A stretch of 64,000 bases of DNA from Nitrospiraceae bacterium. Lineage in GTDB: Bacteria; Nitrospirota; Nitrospiria; Nitrospirales; UBA8639. This document shows positions 52,183 to 61,241 of the stretch, piece by piece (within the stretch, counting starts at the first letter, position 1; the number at the start of each line of letters is the position of its first letter). The stretch spans positions 682,001 to 746,000 of the forward strand of contig JACKFF010000001.1 in the NCBI GenBank assembly GCA_020632595.1, written 5' to 3'. Under the pieces are notes generated by a model. It had not been told where the DNA came from and ran no database searches. It worked only from the letters and a program-made list of their open reading frames with translations. The translations under genes were made by a program, and so were the position numbers.

Positions 52183-53766
52183 TTACCGCTTGCGGGGCTT
52201 CGATTTCTTGGGGAGGCTTGCCTCGCCCCAACAGGAGAGAAAAGCCGTGAGAAATTCATGCTCGCTTGAAGCCTCTACGGCCAGCGGGGCCAAGGCTAAC
52301 CCCACCGCCAGAGCAATATGATAACCGACCGACCGTGTCGCCACCGCCCGTTGATAGGCAGGATGGGCGCGATTCACCCACACCGTTGATTCCACCAATC
52401 GCCCGATTTCTTGATCATCTTCCCGGTCTTCAAATTGAATACCGAGCCCAAACCGGGCTGGAGCCCTCCGGCTGCCTCGGTCCGGCAGCAGAAAGTCCGA
52501 CACCACCGAGGCATCTTCTCCCGGCTCGCGAGGCTCACCTGGGGTCTCTCCACCTGGAAGTTCATTGCCGGGAGGTTGAACGACGAGTTCTGGTTCCGTT
52601 TCCTGATCCTGCGAGGCATCTCCGGGAACCATCACCGCGCGCATAGCCTCGTAGGGGCCCGGCGTTCCCAACGGTAACCGTTTTTGCCCACCCTTCCGAT
52701 GTTCGACCAACGAGCCCAGGAGCGGAAAGAGATCGGAGAGATCTTCCAACACACGCTCAAGATCCCGTTCCAGCGGTCTGATTTGGCGAGGTGGCGTTTC
52801 CTCGACCGGACTATCCACCACTCCCCATTCTGAAAGTTGACGCTGAACGGCTTCCTGGATGGCTTTCCGATAGGCCAAATAAGTCGCGCCTCGCGCTCCC
52901 ACACGAATGAAATCACCCTTATTCAATGTGAGGCTGGCCGCCAGACCAGGCACCTCGATCAGTCCGGAAATGTGTTCCCGTGCCTGCGGGGTAATCCCCA
53001 ACCAATCCCACCCGGCCTTGATGACTTTGCCAAAGGTGCTAATGGCCAATCCTTGGAGATCGTCGGGCAAAGGATTTCCCGTTCGCACCAGATATCCCAC
53101 CGCAGAGGGTTTCCGTTTGCGCGCCAAGCGAATTTCCAAAGGCGCATGCAGCGGCGCCTCAAAGCGTTGAGGCGGCAGATCCACCCCATTGATTTCAAAC
53201 GTCACCCCGTGGGGATAGTGTGCATTCAGGATGGTGGAAAACGTGGGATCCAGCAACGGTTGGAAATGTCTGGAGATGGCCGCCTCAATAAATGCCTGAT
53301 CCAGGAGTGGAGAGAGAACATTGTGGAGTTTCAGACGGACAGCAGTGCCTTGTTGAATCACCATGCCGATCGGGGGGACCCATTTCCAGGGAGCCCGATG
53401 CCGTGACGACAAATGCCACGTGGTAGACACATGCGTGTGTCCTCGCTTGGTTTCCGTCAGGACTTCCTGGCACACCAACAAACCCAGCTTAATACCCACA
53501 CCGGCAAAGCCAATCCCCTGTCCCCGTCGTTTGGTGCTGGAGGCAATGTCTTGATAGCGGGCTAAGTCTTTCCGTTGCATGCCCGACCCGTTATCTCTCA
53601 CCATCAACGTGCCCGCGGACGGATTCACTTCCATCACAATCCGACTGGCTCCTGAATCCAGAGCGTTCGCAATGATTTCGGTAAGAATGGTGTCTTCGAG
53701 CGCGCCCGGATAGGCATCCCGCAAATCTTCAAGCAGATGAAGCAAATCAACCCGGGTTTCACCCAT
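52183..53766 (-). CDS. Stand-alone GHKL (HSP90/MutL-type) ATPase
   Basis: The 527-residue product has a GHKL ATP-binding site: TEIIANALDSGA (E30, N34), VRDNGSGM (D58-G62) and GQGIGFAGVGIKLGL (82-95). A transducer-like region follows, then a poorly conserved acidic/Pro-rich tail. The closest general relatives are MutL, MORC and HSP90 type ATPases, but no endonuclease or kinase domain is visible. It is convergent with the EEP gene. Function unknown. Confidence 0.75.
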   Translation of the reverse strand: MGETRVDLLHLLEDLRDAYPGALEDTILTEIIANALDSGASRIVMEVNPSAGTLMVRDNGSGMQRKDLARYQDIASSTKRRGQGIGFAGVGIKLGLLVCQEVLTETKRGHTHVSTTWHLSSRHRAPWKWVPPIGMVIQQGTAVRLKLHNVLSPLLDQAFIEAAISRHFQPLLDPTFSTILNAHYPHGVTFEINGVDLPPQRFEAPLHAPLEIRLARKRKPSAVGYLVRTGNPLPDDLQGLAISTFGKVIKAGWDWLGITPQAREHISGLIEVPGLAASLTLNKGDFIRVGARGATYLAYRKAIQEAVQRQLSEWGVVDSPVEETPPRQIRPLERDLERVLEDLSDLFPLLGSLVEHRKGGQKRLPLGTPGPYEAMRAVMVPGDASQDQETEPELVVQPPGNELPGGETPGEPREPGEDASVVSDFLLPDRGSRRAPARFGLGIQFEDREDDQEIGRLVESTVWVNRAHPAYQRAVATRSVGYHIALAVGLALAPLAVEASSEHEFLTAFLSCWGEASLPKKSKPRKR

Positions 53767-53838
53767 CGCGATCGTCTATCCCTTTTCTTAGGCCTTAAGC
53801 ATCCCTTTGGACCTCATCAACGCAAAGACCGTGATGCA

Positions 53839-54762
53839 TTATTCCGGAATTTTGAGGACCCGCCGGGCTTCGGCTTCCACAAAAACCCGTTTCACGAGGG
53901 GATGCTTGGCCTTGATGTCCTTATCCAGGGCGGCCACACCCCGCTCGACCTCCTCCGAAGTCACGCCATCCCGAAAATCCACGCTCAGATTCACCAAAAT
54001 AAAATTCGGTCCCATGTGCATGGTTAACACTTCATTCACATGCTCCACCCCGGAAAGCTGATTGGCCATGTCGCGAATACTCTGGACCACTTCCTTATTG
54101 GCGCTTTCGCCAATCAACAATCCCTTGGTTTCGTACGCGAGCCACATGGCGATCCCCGCCAAAATCAATCCGATGATACAGGTTGCAATGCCGTCAATAT
54201 AGACAATCCCGGTCACCTGTCCCAACCAGATGCCAATAAAGGCCACGGCCAAGCCCAGCACCGCCGCCGAATCCTCAAAGAGGACCATAAAAATGGTCGG
54301 ATCCTTTCCCCGTTGAACCGCTTGCAAATACGACCACTGTCCCTTGGCACGGGAAAACTCACGGAAAGCCATGTACCAGGCGCCACCCTCAAAGATGAGG
54401 GAGAGACTCAAGACGATATAGTTGACCATGGGGTTGATAATTGGCTCAGGATGAAGGATATGCAACACGCCCTCATAGAGGGAAATTCCGGCGCCTAAGG
54501 CGAAGACCAGAATGGCCACAGCAAAACTCCAAAAATAGATTTCCTTCCCATACCCGAATGGATACCGGTCATCAGCCGGTCGTTTGGCACGGTGGAGTCC
54601 ATAGAGCAGCAGACCTTGATTGCCGGTATCCACCAGGGAGTGGATGCCCTCGGCTAACATCACTGAACTGCCGGTGATCGCCGAAGCGGCAAATTTGGTG
54701 ACCGCAATAAGACTATTGCCGATCAACGCTGCGTAGATAACTTTTTTAGAAGATGACGCCAT
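53839..54762 (-). CDS. Cation diffusion facilitator metal transporter
   Basis: CDF proteins export Zn, Fe, Mn or Co by proton antiport. The ~307-residue product has six membrane helices, GIHSLVDTGNQ and FEDSAAVLG as the transport-site residues, and a cytoplasmic ferredoxin-like zinc-transporter dimerisation domain with HVNEVLTMHMGP. ATG 54762 was chosen: extending to 54987 would add 75 residues that overlap non-coding DNA and part of the next gene. Confidence 0.92.
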   Translation of the reverse strand: MASSSKKVIYAALIGNSLIAVTKFAASAITGSSVMLAEGIHSLVDTGNQGLLLYGLHRAKRPADDRYPFGYGKEIYFWSFAVAILVFALGAGISLYEGVLHILHPEPIINPMVNYIVLSLSLIFEGGAWYMAFREFSRAKGQWSYLQAVQRGKDPTIFMVLFEDSAAVLGLAVAFIGIWLGQVTGIVYIDGIATCIIGLILAGIAMWLAYETKGLLIGESANKEVVQSIRDMANQLSGVEHVNEVLTMHMGPNFILVNLSVDFRDGVTSEEVERGVAALDKDIKAKHPLVKRVFVEAEARRVLKIPE

Positions 54763-54850
54763 TAGACCTGAAATTATACGAAACACATTCCCGGCGAGAG
54801 AACGCGCAATGTTACCTGATATCCCGGATAAAAGTCCGGTCTCTGATGTC

Positions 54851-55405
54851 TCACCGGGGACCCATCCCACCCCTCTTTCTGATGACGCGTACGCACAACA
54901 ACCACACTCCAACAGGTATCCCAATCCACACCAGTTCACTGAGCAACACGCCCATGCCCGCCTGGGATAAAAAGGCGGAGAGCCCAATCGGCGAAACGGC
55001 TATCGGCCTCAAGGGAAAGAAATATCTGGTCGAGTCGAACGGCGCAATAAAGGCAATGCCGAGTCCTCCATCGGTCAGGGCATCCAGAAATCCATGGGAC
55101 AGGGTGACGAGAAAAAAATACACAGCAAACACCCAATACGGTCTGGTCCCCAACGCAAGAGTGGGAATGGCCCACCGGGGCACTACCAAACCCACCAGCA
55201 TGGCAAACACAATGGAATGCGTGAGTCCACGATGCCCCAACATATGTTCATATGGAATCCCGAGCGCCAATCCCAGCACATCCACATCCGGCAAGAGACA
55301 ACAGGCCATCGTGAACCACCAAAATCTTGCGGTATGAAATGGAATACTCAGGCTTTTGCCCATGGCATACGCCACCACCACATGTCCAAACGCCGAGGCC
55401 ATCAC
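54851..55405 (-). CDS. YdjM/DUF457-like membrane metal-dependent hydrolase
   Basis: The 184-residue membrane protein has the family pattern: LLPDVDVLG, HRGLTHSIVFAML and SHGFLDALTDGG. The His and Asp residues sit at membrane ends and probably bind metal. Family members are called inner-membrane metal-dependent hydrolases, some under LexA control. Its own reaction is unknown. Confidence 0.88.
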   Translation of the reverse strand: MMASAFGHVVVAYAMGKSLSIPFHTARFWWFTMACCLLPDVDVLGLALGIPYEHMLGHRGLTHSIVFAMLVGLVVPRWAIPTLALGTRPYWVFAVYFFLVTLSHGFLDALTDGGLGIAFIAPFDSTRYFFPLRPIAVSPIGLSAFLSQAGMGVLLSELVWIGIPVGVWLLCVRVIRKRGGMGPR

Positions 55406-55579
55406 CTTCTCCTTCTCTTCACGCTCTTGTTATCATGAAGTTATTATGAATGTCGCAAGAACCTTTTTTCCATTTTGTCGAATGACATCTTCTGATTTAG
55501 GAGGATATTCCGGATCATACAGATAAGAGGGCTCCTCGCTCTTTCATGGGAGTCCAGGAAAGACCGTTTCCCATGGTCC

Positions 55580-55766
55580 GACGCCTGCCGTCTGGTCCAA
55601 AGGAGGGACGCTCTCATCCCCTGGCGGGCCTTGTTTGAGCCTTACGAGTTGGGCCGCCCTCCTAGTTGGCATCCCTCCTCTCAAATAAGGCCAAACGGGG
55701 CGTCCATGGTTTTGCCTACTTTTGCCAAAACAAAAGTAGGTCGTCTGCCGTGGCGAAACCCGGCCA
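55580..55766 (+). repeat. ~187-bp dispersed repeat, copy 1
   Basis: It runs from GACGCCTGCC to CGAAACCCGGC, with a second, diverged copy at 62382. Near the right end CCTACTTTTG pairs with CAAAAGTAGG (10 bp) around a 6-base loop. It lies between the YdjM and CocE genes, with no gene inside. Confidence 0.75.
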
Positions 55767-55907
55767 CACAAAACATCACATTAGACACAGGAGTTAGGGA
55801 CACAAGTGCGATGCGTTCAACAGCAATCGTTTTTTCCGGCAGTTACAAAGTCGATAAATTCCCGATTAACACGGTAATGCTGTAAAACCAAGACCCGTTC
55901 ACTCCAT

Positions 55908-57866
55908 ATGTTCAGACAAATCAATCTCCGTTTCCGACCTGCCAACCGTTTCTCCCATCTCCCTATGCCGAAGCGTTTCTGTGTATGGGCTTTCCTCATG
56001 CTTTGGCTGGCCCTCCCTCTTTTCGGAGGTTGTGCGCCCAATAATGTTGAGCATTCTGACCCGGTGGCAGCCAGTCCACCGTCTTCAGCTCGCAGCCCTG
56101 GAGAGCAAGACGGCAGGACATTTCACCGTACCTCGCAGTATCTCACGATGCGGGACGGGGTCAAGATTGCGGTGGATGTCTATCTCCCCGCCGGCCTGAA
56201 GCCAGGCCACACCATTCCTACCCTCTTACACCAAACCCGGTATTGGCGGGCAATCGACTATCGATGGCTGGTCTCCGCCTTCAAAGATGACGGTCCACGG
56301 GGGCTTATCGGGTCTTATGCCAAACGATTCCTTCAACAGGACTATGCGTGGGTCGATGTAGATGTGCGTGGGTCCGGGGCGTCATTCGGGAACAGACCGA
56401 TCGCCTATTCCCCTGAGGAAATCAAAGACGGCGCAGAAATTGTGGACTGGATCATCGCCCAACCCTGGTCGAACGGAAAGGTCGGGGCCATGGGTATTTC
56501 CTACAGTGGCGGGACCGCTGAAATGTTACTCATCAATCAACATCCGGCCGTTAAAGCGATTGCCCCGATGTATTCAGGCTTCGATCTCTACTCCGAAATA
56601 ATCTTTCCAGGTGGCATCCACCTCAACTGGTTTACCGAAACATGGAGTGCGATTACTCATCGTCTTGACCACAATCGCCTACCCCACGGTGGCGTCATCG
56701 CGAATCTCTTTGTTCGTGGCGTACGACCGGTGGATGGCGATAAAAACCTTGACCTCCTATCACTCGCCCTGCGGGACCACGAGACCAATTGGAGCCCATA
56801 CCGGGAAGCCTCGGACATTGTCTTTCGGGATGACCCTCCACCATCGGGACAGGCCGCCAACATCGACGCGCTCAGCACGCAAACCTATGCCGACGACATT
56901 GCCAAATCAGGCGCAGCCATCTACAGCTACAGCGGGTGGTTCGACGGGGGATATCAACTGGCCGCTATCAAACGGTATCTCCACCACCAACAGCCGTCAC
57001 ATCGGCTCATAATCGGGCCATGGGACCACGGAGGCAAACGCCGGATCAGTCCCTACGCGCTTGGACCCGCGCAGTTTGACCATGCGGCGGAATTGCTCAA
57101 ATTTTTCGATGTCCATCTGAAGGGCGTGACCACCGGCCACCCGCATGATCCACCGATCCGCTACTACACCATGGGCGAAGAACAATGGAAAACATCGACA
57201 AGCTGGCCACCTGAATCCACTCCCACTCCCATGTATTTCCAACAAGAAGGCGGGCTCTCCATGAATGCCCCTCCAGCACAAGACCAGCCCGATCGATACC
57301 AGGTGGATCTCACCACCGGAACCGGCAAGCATTCCCGGTGGAACACGCTAGTGGGTATTTCTCTGAACGATCCCTACCCCGATCGGAAAGAACGAGACCA
57401 AGATTTGTTGGTCTATACGTCTGAACCGCTTTTAGAGGCGCTCGAAGTCACAGGGCATCCCATAGCCACCGTCTACCTCTCTGCCACCACCCAAGACACA
57501 AACCTCTTTGTCTATCTGGAAGATGTCACACCGGAAGGGGACGTGCACTACGTCACCGAAGGCGAATTGCGGGCCATCCATCGACGATGGCAACCAAGCG
57601 ACACCATCTTCACCTCCACAGGTCCACTCCCCGTTCACACGTTTCGCCGTGCCGATGTCGCTCCACTCATTCCAGGTGAAGTAGCGCCACTGCTGGTCGA
57701 GTTACTTCCCACGTCCTATCAATTCAACAAAGGGCATCGCATCAGGATTGCTCTGGCGGGAGCCGACAAGGATCATTTTCAACACCTGGATGGCCCGGCA
57801 CCCATATGGGACGTCTGGCACACCCCCGATCGTCCCTCCCACATTGAACTGCCGGTGATTCGTTGA
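55908..57866 (+). CDS. CocE/NonD-family (S15-type) hydrolase, lipoprotein
   Basis: The 652-residue product has an N-terminal signal with lipobox FGGC (about 42) and an alpha/beta hydrolase domain. The nucleophile elbow is GISYSGG, the acid is in YSGWFDGGY and the His in GPWDHGG. A C-terminal jelly-roll (X-Pro dipeptidyl-peptidase C domain) follows. The family cleaves esters, beta-lactam-type amides and X-Pro peptides. The start could be the inner Met at 55965. Confidence 0.88.
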   Translation: MFRQINLRFRPANRFSHLPMPKRFCVWAFLMLWLALPLFGGCAPNNVEHSDPVAASPPSSARSPGEQDGRTFHRTSQYLTMRDGVKIAVDVYLPAGLKPGHTIPTLLHQTRYWRAIDYRWLVSAFKDDGPRGLIGSYAKRFLQQDYAWVDVDVRGSGASFGNRPIAYSPEEIKDGAEIVDWIIAQPWSNGKVGAMGISYSGGTAEMLLINQHPAVKAIAPMYSGFDLYSEIIFPGGIHLNWFTETWSAITHRLDHNRLPHGGVIANLFVRGVRPVDGDKNLDLLSLALRDHETNWSPYREASDIVFRDDPPPSGQAANIDALSTQTYADDIAKSGAAIYSYSGWFDGGYQLAAIKRYLHHQQPSHRLIIGPWDHGGKRRISPYALGPAQFDHAAELLKFFDVHLKGVTTGHPHDPPIRYYTMGEEQWKTSTSWPPESTPTPMYFQQEGGLSMNAPPAQDQPDRYQVDLTTGTGKHSRWNTLVGISLNDPYPDRKERDQDLLVYTSEPLLEALEVTGHPIATVYLSATTQDTNLFVYLEDVTPEGDVHYVTEGELRAIHRRWQPSDTIFTSTGPLPVHTFRRADVAPLIPGEVAPLLVELLPTSYQFNKGHRIRIALAGADKDHFQHLDGPAPIWDVWHTPDRPSHIELPVIR

Positions 57867-58059
57867 GAGTTACCAACCCTAACAAGTTGCTGGAAAAGCA
57901 TATCCGGAAAAAGTTGTCATCTTGAGTGAAACGAAAGATCTGAGCCCAGCCAAACTCGCACTCTCCCCGAAACGGAAGATGCCCGACCCTTTTCCTCATT
58001 CCCTTACATGCCTCACCTATCCCTTGTCCCATTGTAGCTTATAAACTACAATAAAGCCT

Positions 58060-58392
58060 GTGGAAGCCAAACCCAAAGAACTTCGCATTTTTGTTACTGA
58101 GGAAGGTCGAGAACCATTCAATGAATGGCTTGCCTCCCTCAATGACCGTAAAGTTCGCGCAAAGATCCGAGTGCGCCTGGATCGAGTCAGCTTGGGAAAC
58201 TTTGGTGACTGCCACGGAGTGGGCGAAGGGGTGCAGGAACTGCGTATGGATTACGGCTCGGGATATCGCATATATCTGGGGCAAGACGGTTCGACGATCG
58301 TGTTGCTGCTCTGTGGAGGTGACAAAAGCACGCAAACCAAAGATATCGAAACCGCCAAACGATATTGGAACGAATACAGGAGGAGGCCATGA
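58060..58392 (+). CDS. RelE/HigB-type toxin
   Basis: The 110-residue GTG-start product matches phage-derived Gp49-like/HigB killers: FNEWLASLNDRKVRAKI, GVQELRMDYGSGYRIYL and IVLLLCGGDKSTQ with a basic end. It precedes its antitoxin with an ATGA overlap, the toxin-first order of HigBA systems. Confidence 0.9.
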   Translation: MEAKPKELRIFVTEEGREPFNEWLASLNDRKVRAKIRVRLDRVSLGNFGDCHGVGEGVQELRMDYGSGYRIYLGQDGSTIVLLLCGGDKSTQTKDIETAKRYWNEYRRRP

Positions 58393-58682
58393 AAAGAAGC
58401 AAAGCTTATCAACCAGACCTGATTGAAAGTCTGCGTGATGCCGGTGAGGCGGAAGAATACCTGAACGCGGCGTTGGAGGAGGGCGATTCCGAATTGTTCC
58501 TGCTGGCATTAAGGAATGTGGCCGAAGCTCAGGGCGGGGTGGCCCAACTCGCCGAAAAGGCCAAGCTCAACCGCGAAAGCTTGTACAAAATACTCTCCGA
58601 ACGGGGTAATCCTGAACTCAAAAGCCTCGATGCACTTCTTCACGCGTTGGGATTCCGCCTCGCCGTCACGGCAAACCGGTAG
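58389..58682 (+). CDS. HTH addiction-module antidote protein (HigA-like)
   Basis: The 97-residue product has the EYLNAALEEGDSELFLLAL front and an XRE-like HTH (GVAQLAEKAKLNRESLYKILS) at about 50-80. ATG 58389 lies in AGGAGGCCATGA, overlapping the toxin stop. It should bind its own operator and neutralise the toxin. Confidence 0.9.
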   Translation: MKRSKAYQPDLIESLRDAGEAEEYLNAALEEGDSELFLLALRNVAEAQGGVAQLAEKAKLNRESLYKILSERGNPELKSLDALLHALGFRLAVTANR

Positions 58683-58949
58683 GCCTGACGCATAAGAAAC
58701 GAGAAGGAATCCCATCACCAACGACTAAATTTCTTGATGTGAGGTTGTGAGGCTTGACCCTAAGACGTATACAAATACCATATTAAAAAAAAACCTTCTC
58801 AGATAAATGGTCAATTTGGAGGGATTCCAAGGGGGTATGGGTAGCAAATGTACAATGCAGAGTGCGGGCGGATTATTCCAGCAAAAACTTTCACCATCTT
58901 ATTCATTATTCGCCAAGCTTCACTTGAGTCCCTCACGCTTGGATCGCTT

Positions 58950-59141
58950 TCATTCATTAATTTGATTAAGAGGCTCTTTATTGGCCTTCGCCTTCACCAG
59001 CAACTCACGCAAAGGTAGGTCGGCCACGTCCCCATAACGAGCTACTACTTCTTCGAAGGCCTCGAGGGCCTCCACATGCCGGTTGAGCCTGCCTAGAGCC
59101 ACCCCTTTGCCATACAGCGCCCGTGCCACTTGCTCCCGCAC
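58950..59141 (-). pseudogene. C-terminal TPR fragment split from the SIR2-TPR gene by a one-base deletion
   Basis: This 63-codon frame continues the repeat pattern of the preceding gene (REQVARALYGKGVALG, then EALEAFEEVVARYGD). It ends with a tail rich in Lys/Asn. It lies one frame off the main gene. The repeat period is 129 bases, but the distance between the two GTG-initiated repeat starts (59267-59269 and 59139-59141) is 128, which points to one missing base near 59141-59148. Confidence 0.75.
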
Positions 59142-60787
59142 CGCCGTTCGGCCGCGTCCCCATAACGAGCTACTACTTCTTCATAGGCCCCGAGGGCCTC
59201 CGCATGCCGGTTGAGCACACCCAGGGCCACCCCTTTGTTATACAGCGCCCATGCCACTTGCTCCCGCACGCCCGGTTCGGCCGCATCGTTCCACCCGGAA
59301 ATCACCTGACCAAAGACGGCAATAGCCTCCTCTTGACGGTTAAGCTTTTCAAGTGTGACGCCTTTGCGTACCAGAGATTTAGTAGCATAATTTTTGGTTT
59401 TAACCATGTTCCTTCCACTCTTCTCTGTATGAGAATTTTCCAATTTAACTAACAAATCATAACCCAATAACTTCTCAGGAACCTCATCCTCCAGCTCTTC
59501 ACAAGCCGTCCAGATCGCATCCATCAATTCCCGAATTTCGGAACCTTCCAGATTGGCGTAATCAATTTTCAGCCCTTGTAAAATAGCGTCGCGATATCTG
59601 GACTTTCGCATCGCAATTCGTATTTCCTCTAATGGTGACTCTCGTAGTTCTCCAGTTGTTTCTTTTTGTTTAGCTGCTTCAACCCGCTCGATGACGCTGC
59701 GGAGAAAGTAAATATCTGTCTCGTCCGCCGGAGCAGGGCCATCCTCAAACAACAAAGAATTTTTCAACAATTTCGCAAAGAAGCCCAAGGGATCGCGGGT
59801 CAATTCAGGTGTTTCAAGGGAAAATATCGTATTGAATTTATCGAAAACTTGTTGAGCTGAGAGGACAGGGATACGCATTTCGTCTCCGGCACTAACCAGT
59901 AATTCTTCAAGCAAAAGCTGGTTTCCCAACCCCTCCCTAATACCACCAACTCTGTCTTTTTTTAAGAAAGCCTCATTCATTTGACTCTCTTCTTTCGGCG
60001 GCGTTACGAGAAATACTTGCATATTAGACTTCAACCACTCCGGCATCAGTTCTGCATCATTTTTTGTATGGCAAAACCAATATAAGTTGTAAGGAAGCGG
60101 GCTCTTTAATCGACGTTTTAGAGCCGTCATGAGCACATCTCCTTCCCAACCTCCATAACCAATAATTAAGGGAGAGCGCCGAGAAAGAATCCTGTCCAGA
60201 AGCGAAGCCATCCTGGCGCTCGTTTGCGTCGAGACTTCAGAACGGCGCTCAATTTCACTACTCAGGTTACAACAATCGTAAAACCAATATGATCCATGAA
60301 CATGGACAATCTGAATATCATTAAGTTCAGGATCGATTCGCTCCACGGTAAGTGGGTGATCGCAGACGATATGAGGCACACCAAATAGGGTTAAAGCTCG
60401 GGAAATAAAATCATCAAAATTGGTTGTTACCACGAGGCTTGAAATAGTTTTTGAAAGAAGTAAATGGGCAAGTCTAAAATTTGCCGGAGAAATGGGTTTT
60501 CTCTCTATTAATTTTCGTAGATATGACTGCCGTTGTTTGGGCTGAGCAAAGGCTTGCTGAAACCAATACGAATATTTTTCCAACGAGGAATTGGTTGTCG
60601 GTTCATGTTTTCGTCCGTACTGCCTGGCTTTCTCCTGACAATCTTGAATAATTCGAGGCGTAAGCGGAATAGGAGGATTGGAAATTCCTGCGCCAACTAC
60701 GAAAAAGAACGGCGATCGACTCTCAAAATTATCGTCACATGCCTGTTTGATATGATCGACTGCTGTTTCCAGGTCTATATATGGCAT
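59093..60787 (-). CDS. SIR2-like plus TPR protein, frameshifted at its 3' end
   Basis: The 564-residue product has a SIR2-like NAD-binding domain (about 25-220): GAGIS (32-36), TTNFDD (121-126), VHVHGS (161-166) and YGGWEGD (211-217). A long helical middle and C-terminal TPR repeats of 43 residues (EALGAYEEVVARYGDAAE) follow. After the second repeat the frame shifts and 16 odd residues end the protein. The intact product would be about 612 residues. SIR2-TPR proteins are linked to abortive-infection-like NAD depletion in other systems, and a toxin-antitoxin pair is adjacent; a defence role here is inferred only. Confidence 0.82.
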   Translation of the reverse strand: MPYIDLETAVDHIKQACDDNFESRSPFFFVVGAGISNPPIPLTPRIIQDCQEKARQYGRKHEPTTNSSLEKYSYWFQQAFAQPKQRQSYLRKLIERKPISPANFRLAHLLLSKTISSLVVTTNFDDFISRALTLFGVPHIVCDHPLTVERIDPELNDIQIVHVHGSYWFYDCCNLSSEIERRSEVSTQTSARMASLLDRILSRRSPLIIGYGGWEGDVLMTALKRRLKSPLPYNLYWFCHTKNDAELMPEWLKSNMQVFLVTPPKEESQMNEAFLKKDRVGGIREGLGNQLLLEELLVSAGDEMRIPVLSAQQVFDKFNTIFSLETPELTRDPLGFFAKLLKNSLLFEDGPAPADETDIYFLRSVIERVEAAKQKETTGELRESPLEEIRIAMRKSRYRDAILQGLKIDYANLEGSEIRELMDAIWTACEELEDEVPEKLLGYDLLVKLENSHTEKSGRNMVKTKNYATKSLVRKGVTLEKLNRQEEAIAVFGQVISGWNDAAEPGVREQVAWALYNKGVALGVLNRHAEALGAYEEVVARYGDAAERRCGSKWHGRCMAKGWL

Positions 60788-61241
60788 AAGCGATCCAGCT
60801 AACCTTCTATCTATTGTTTACAGCTTCAGCATGAAATGGGATTATAATCCATATTGCTCTACTTGTTACTTCTTACGAAGTCCTGACGCCCAGCACTTCA
60901 TCTCGTTGCATTGCATGAGCCAAATTGCCGTGCGCGGCATCGATTTGCCAGCGCTGGATCTTCCCAGGGTTCACTTCGTTTTCCAGTCATAAGTCAAAGG
61001 CGCAAAAGGCTACAATTCACTTGGATTAATGTCAACTAACCCGATAGGAGAAATGCCAACTCTTTAGCAAACAACTTCATTGAAAAAGAAACACTTCCTG
61101 CAGAATCGTTTTCCCTTCAAGAGGGCCGCCTGGTGGATTCTCATATCCACTCCCTAAGGCACACCTTTCAAAGATTTTAGGTCTGCAAGTAGAGGGACCC
61201 ACCAGTCCTCCCCCTCCATTTTCATCAGGTATAGTAAATCT
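60788..61241. other. Intergenic stretch with a possible coding relic
   Basis: No intact gene is seen. A minus-strand frame between stops (about 60873-60989) reads GKIQRWQIDAAHGNLAHAMQ and a few more residues, with no start codon or ribosome site. It looks like a piece of a lost gene of unknown family. Confidence 0.4.

Noticed and set aside
54763..54987. N-terminal extension of the CDF transporter
   Set aside because: The added residues are Cys/Trp/Gly-rich and unlike any CDF protein, and they overlap the YdjM gene end.
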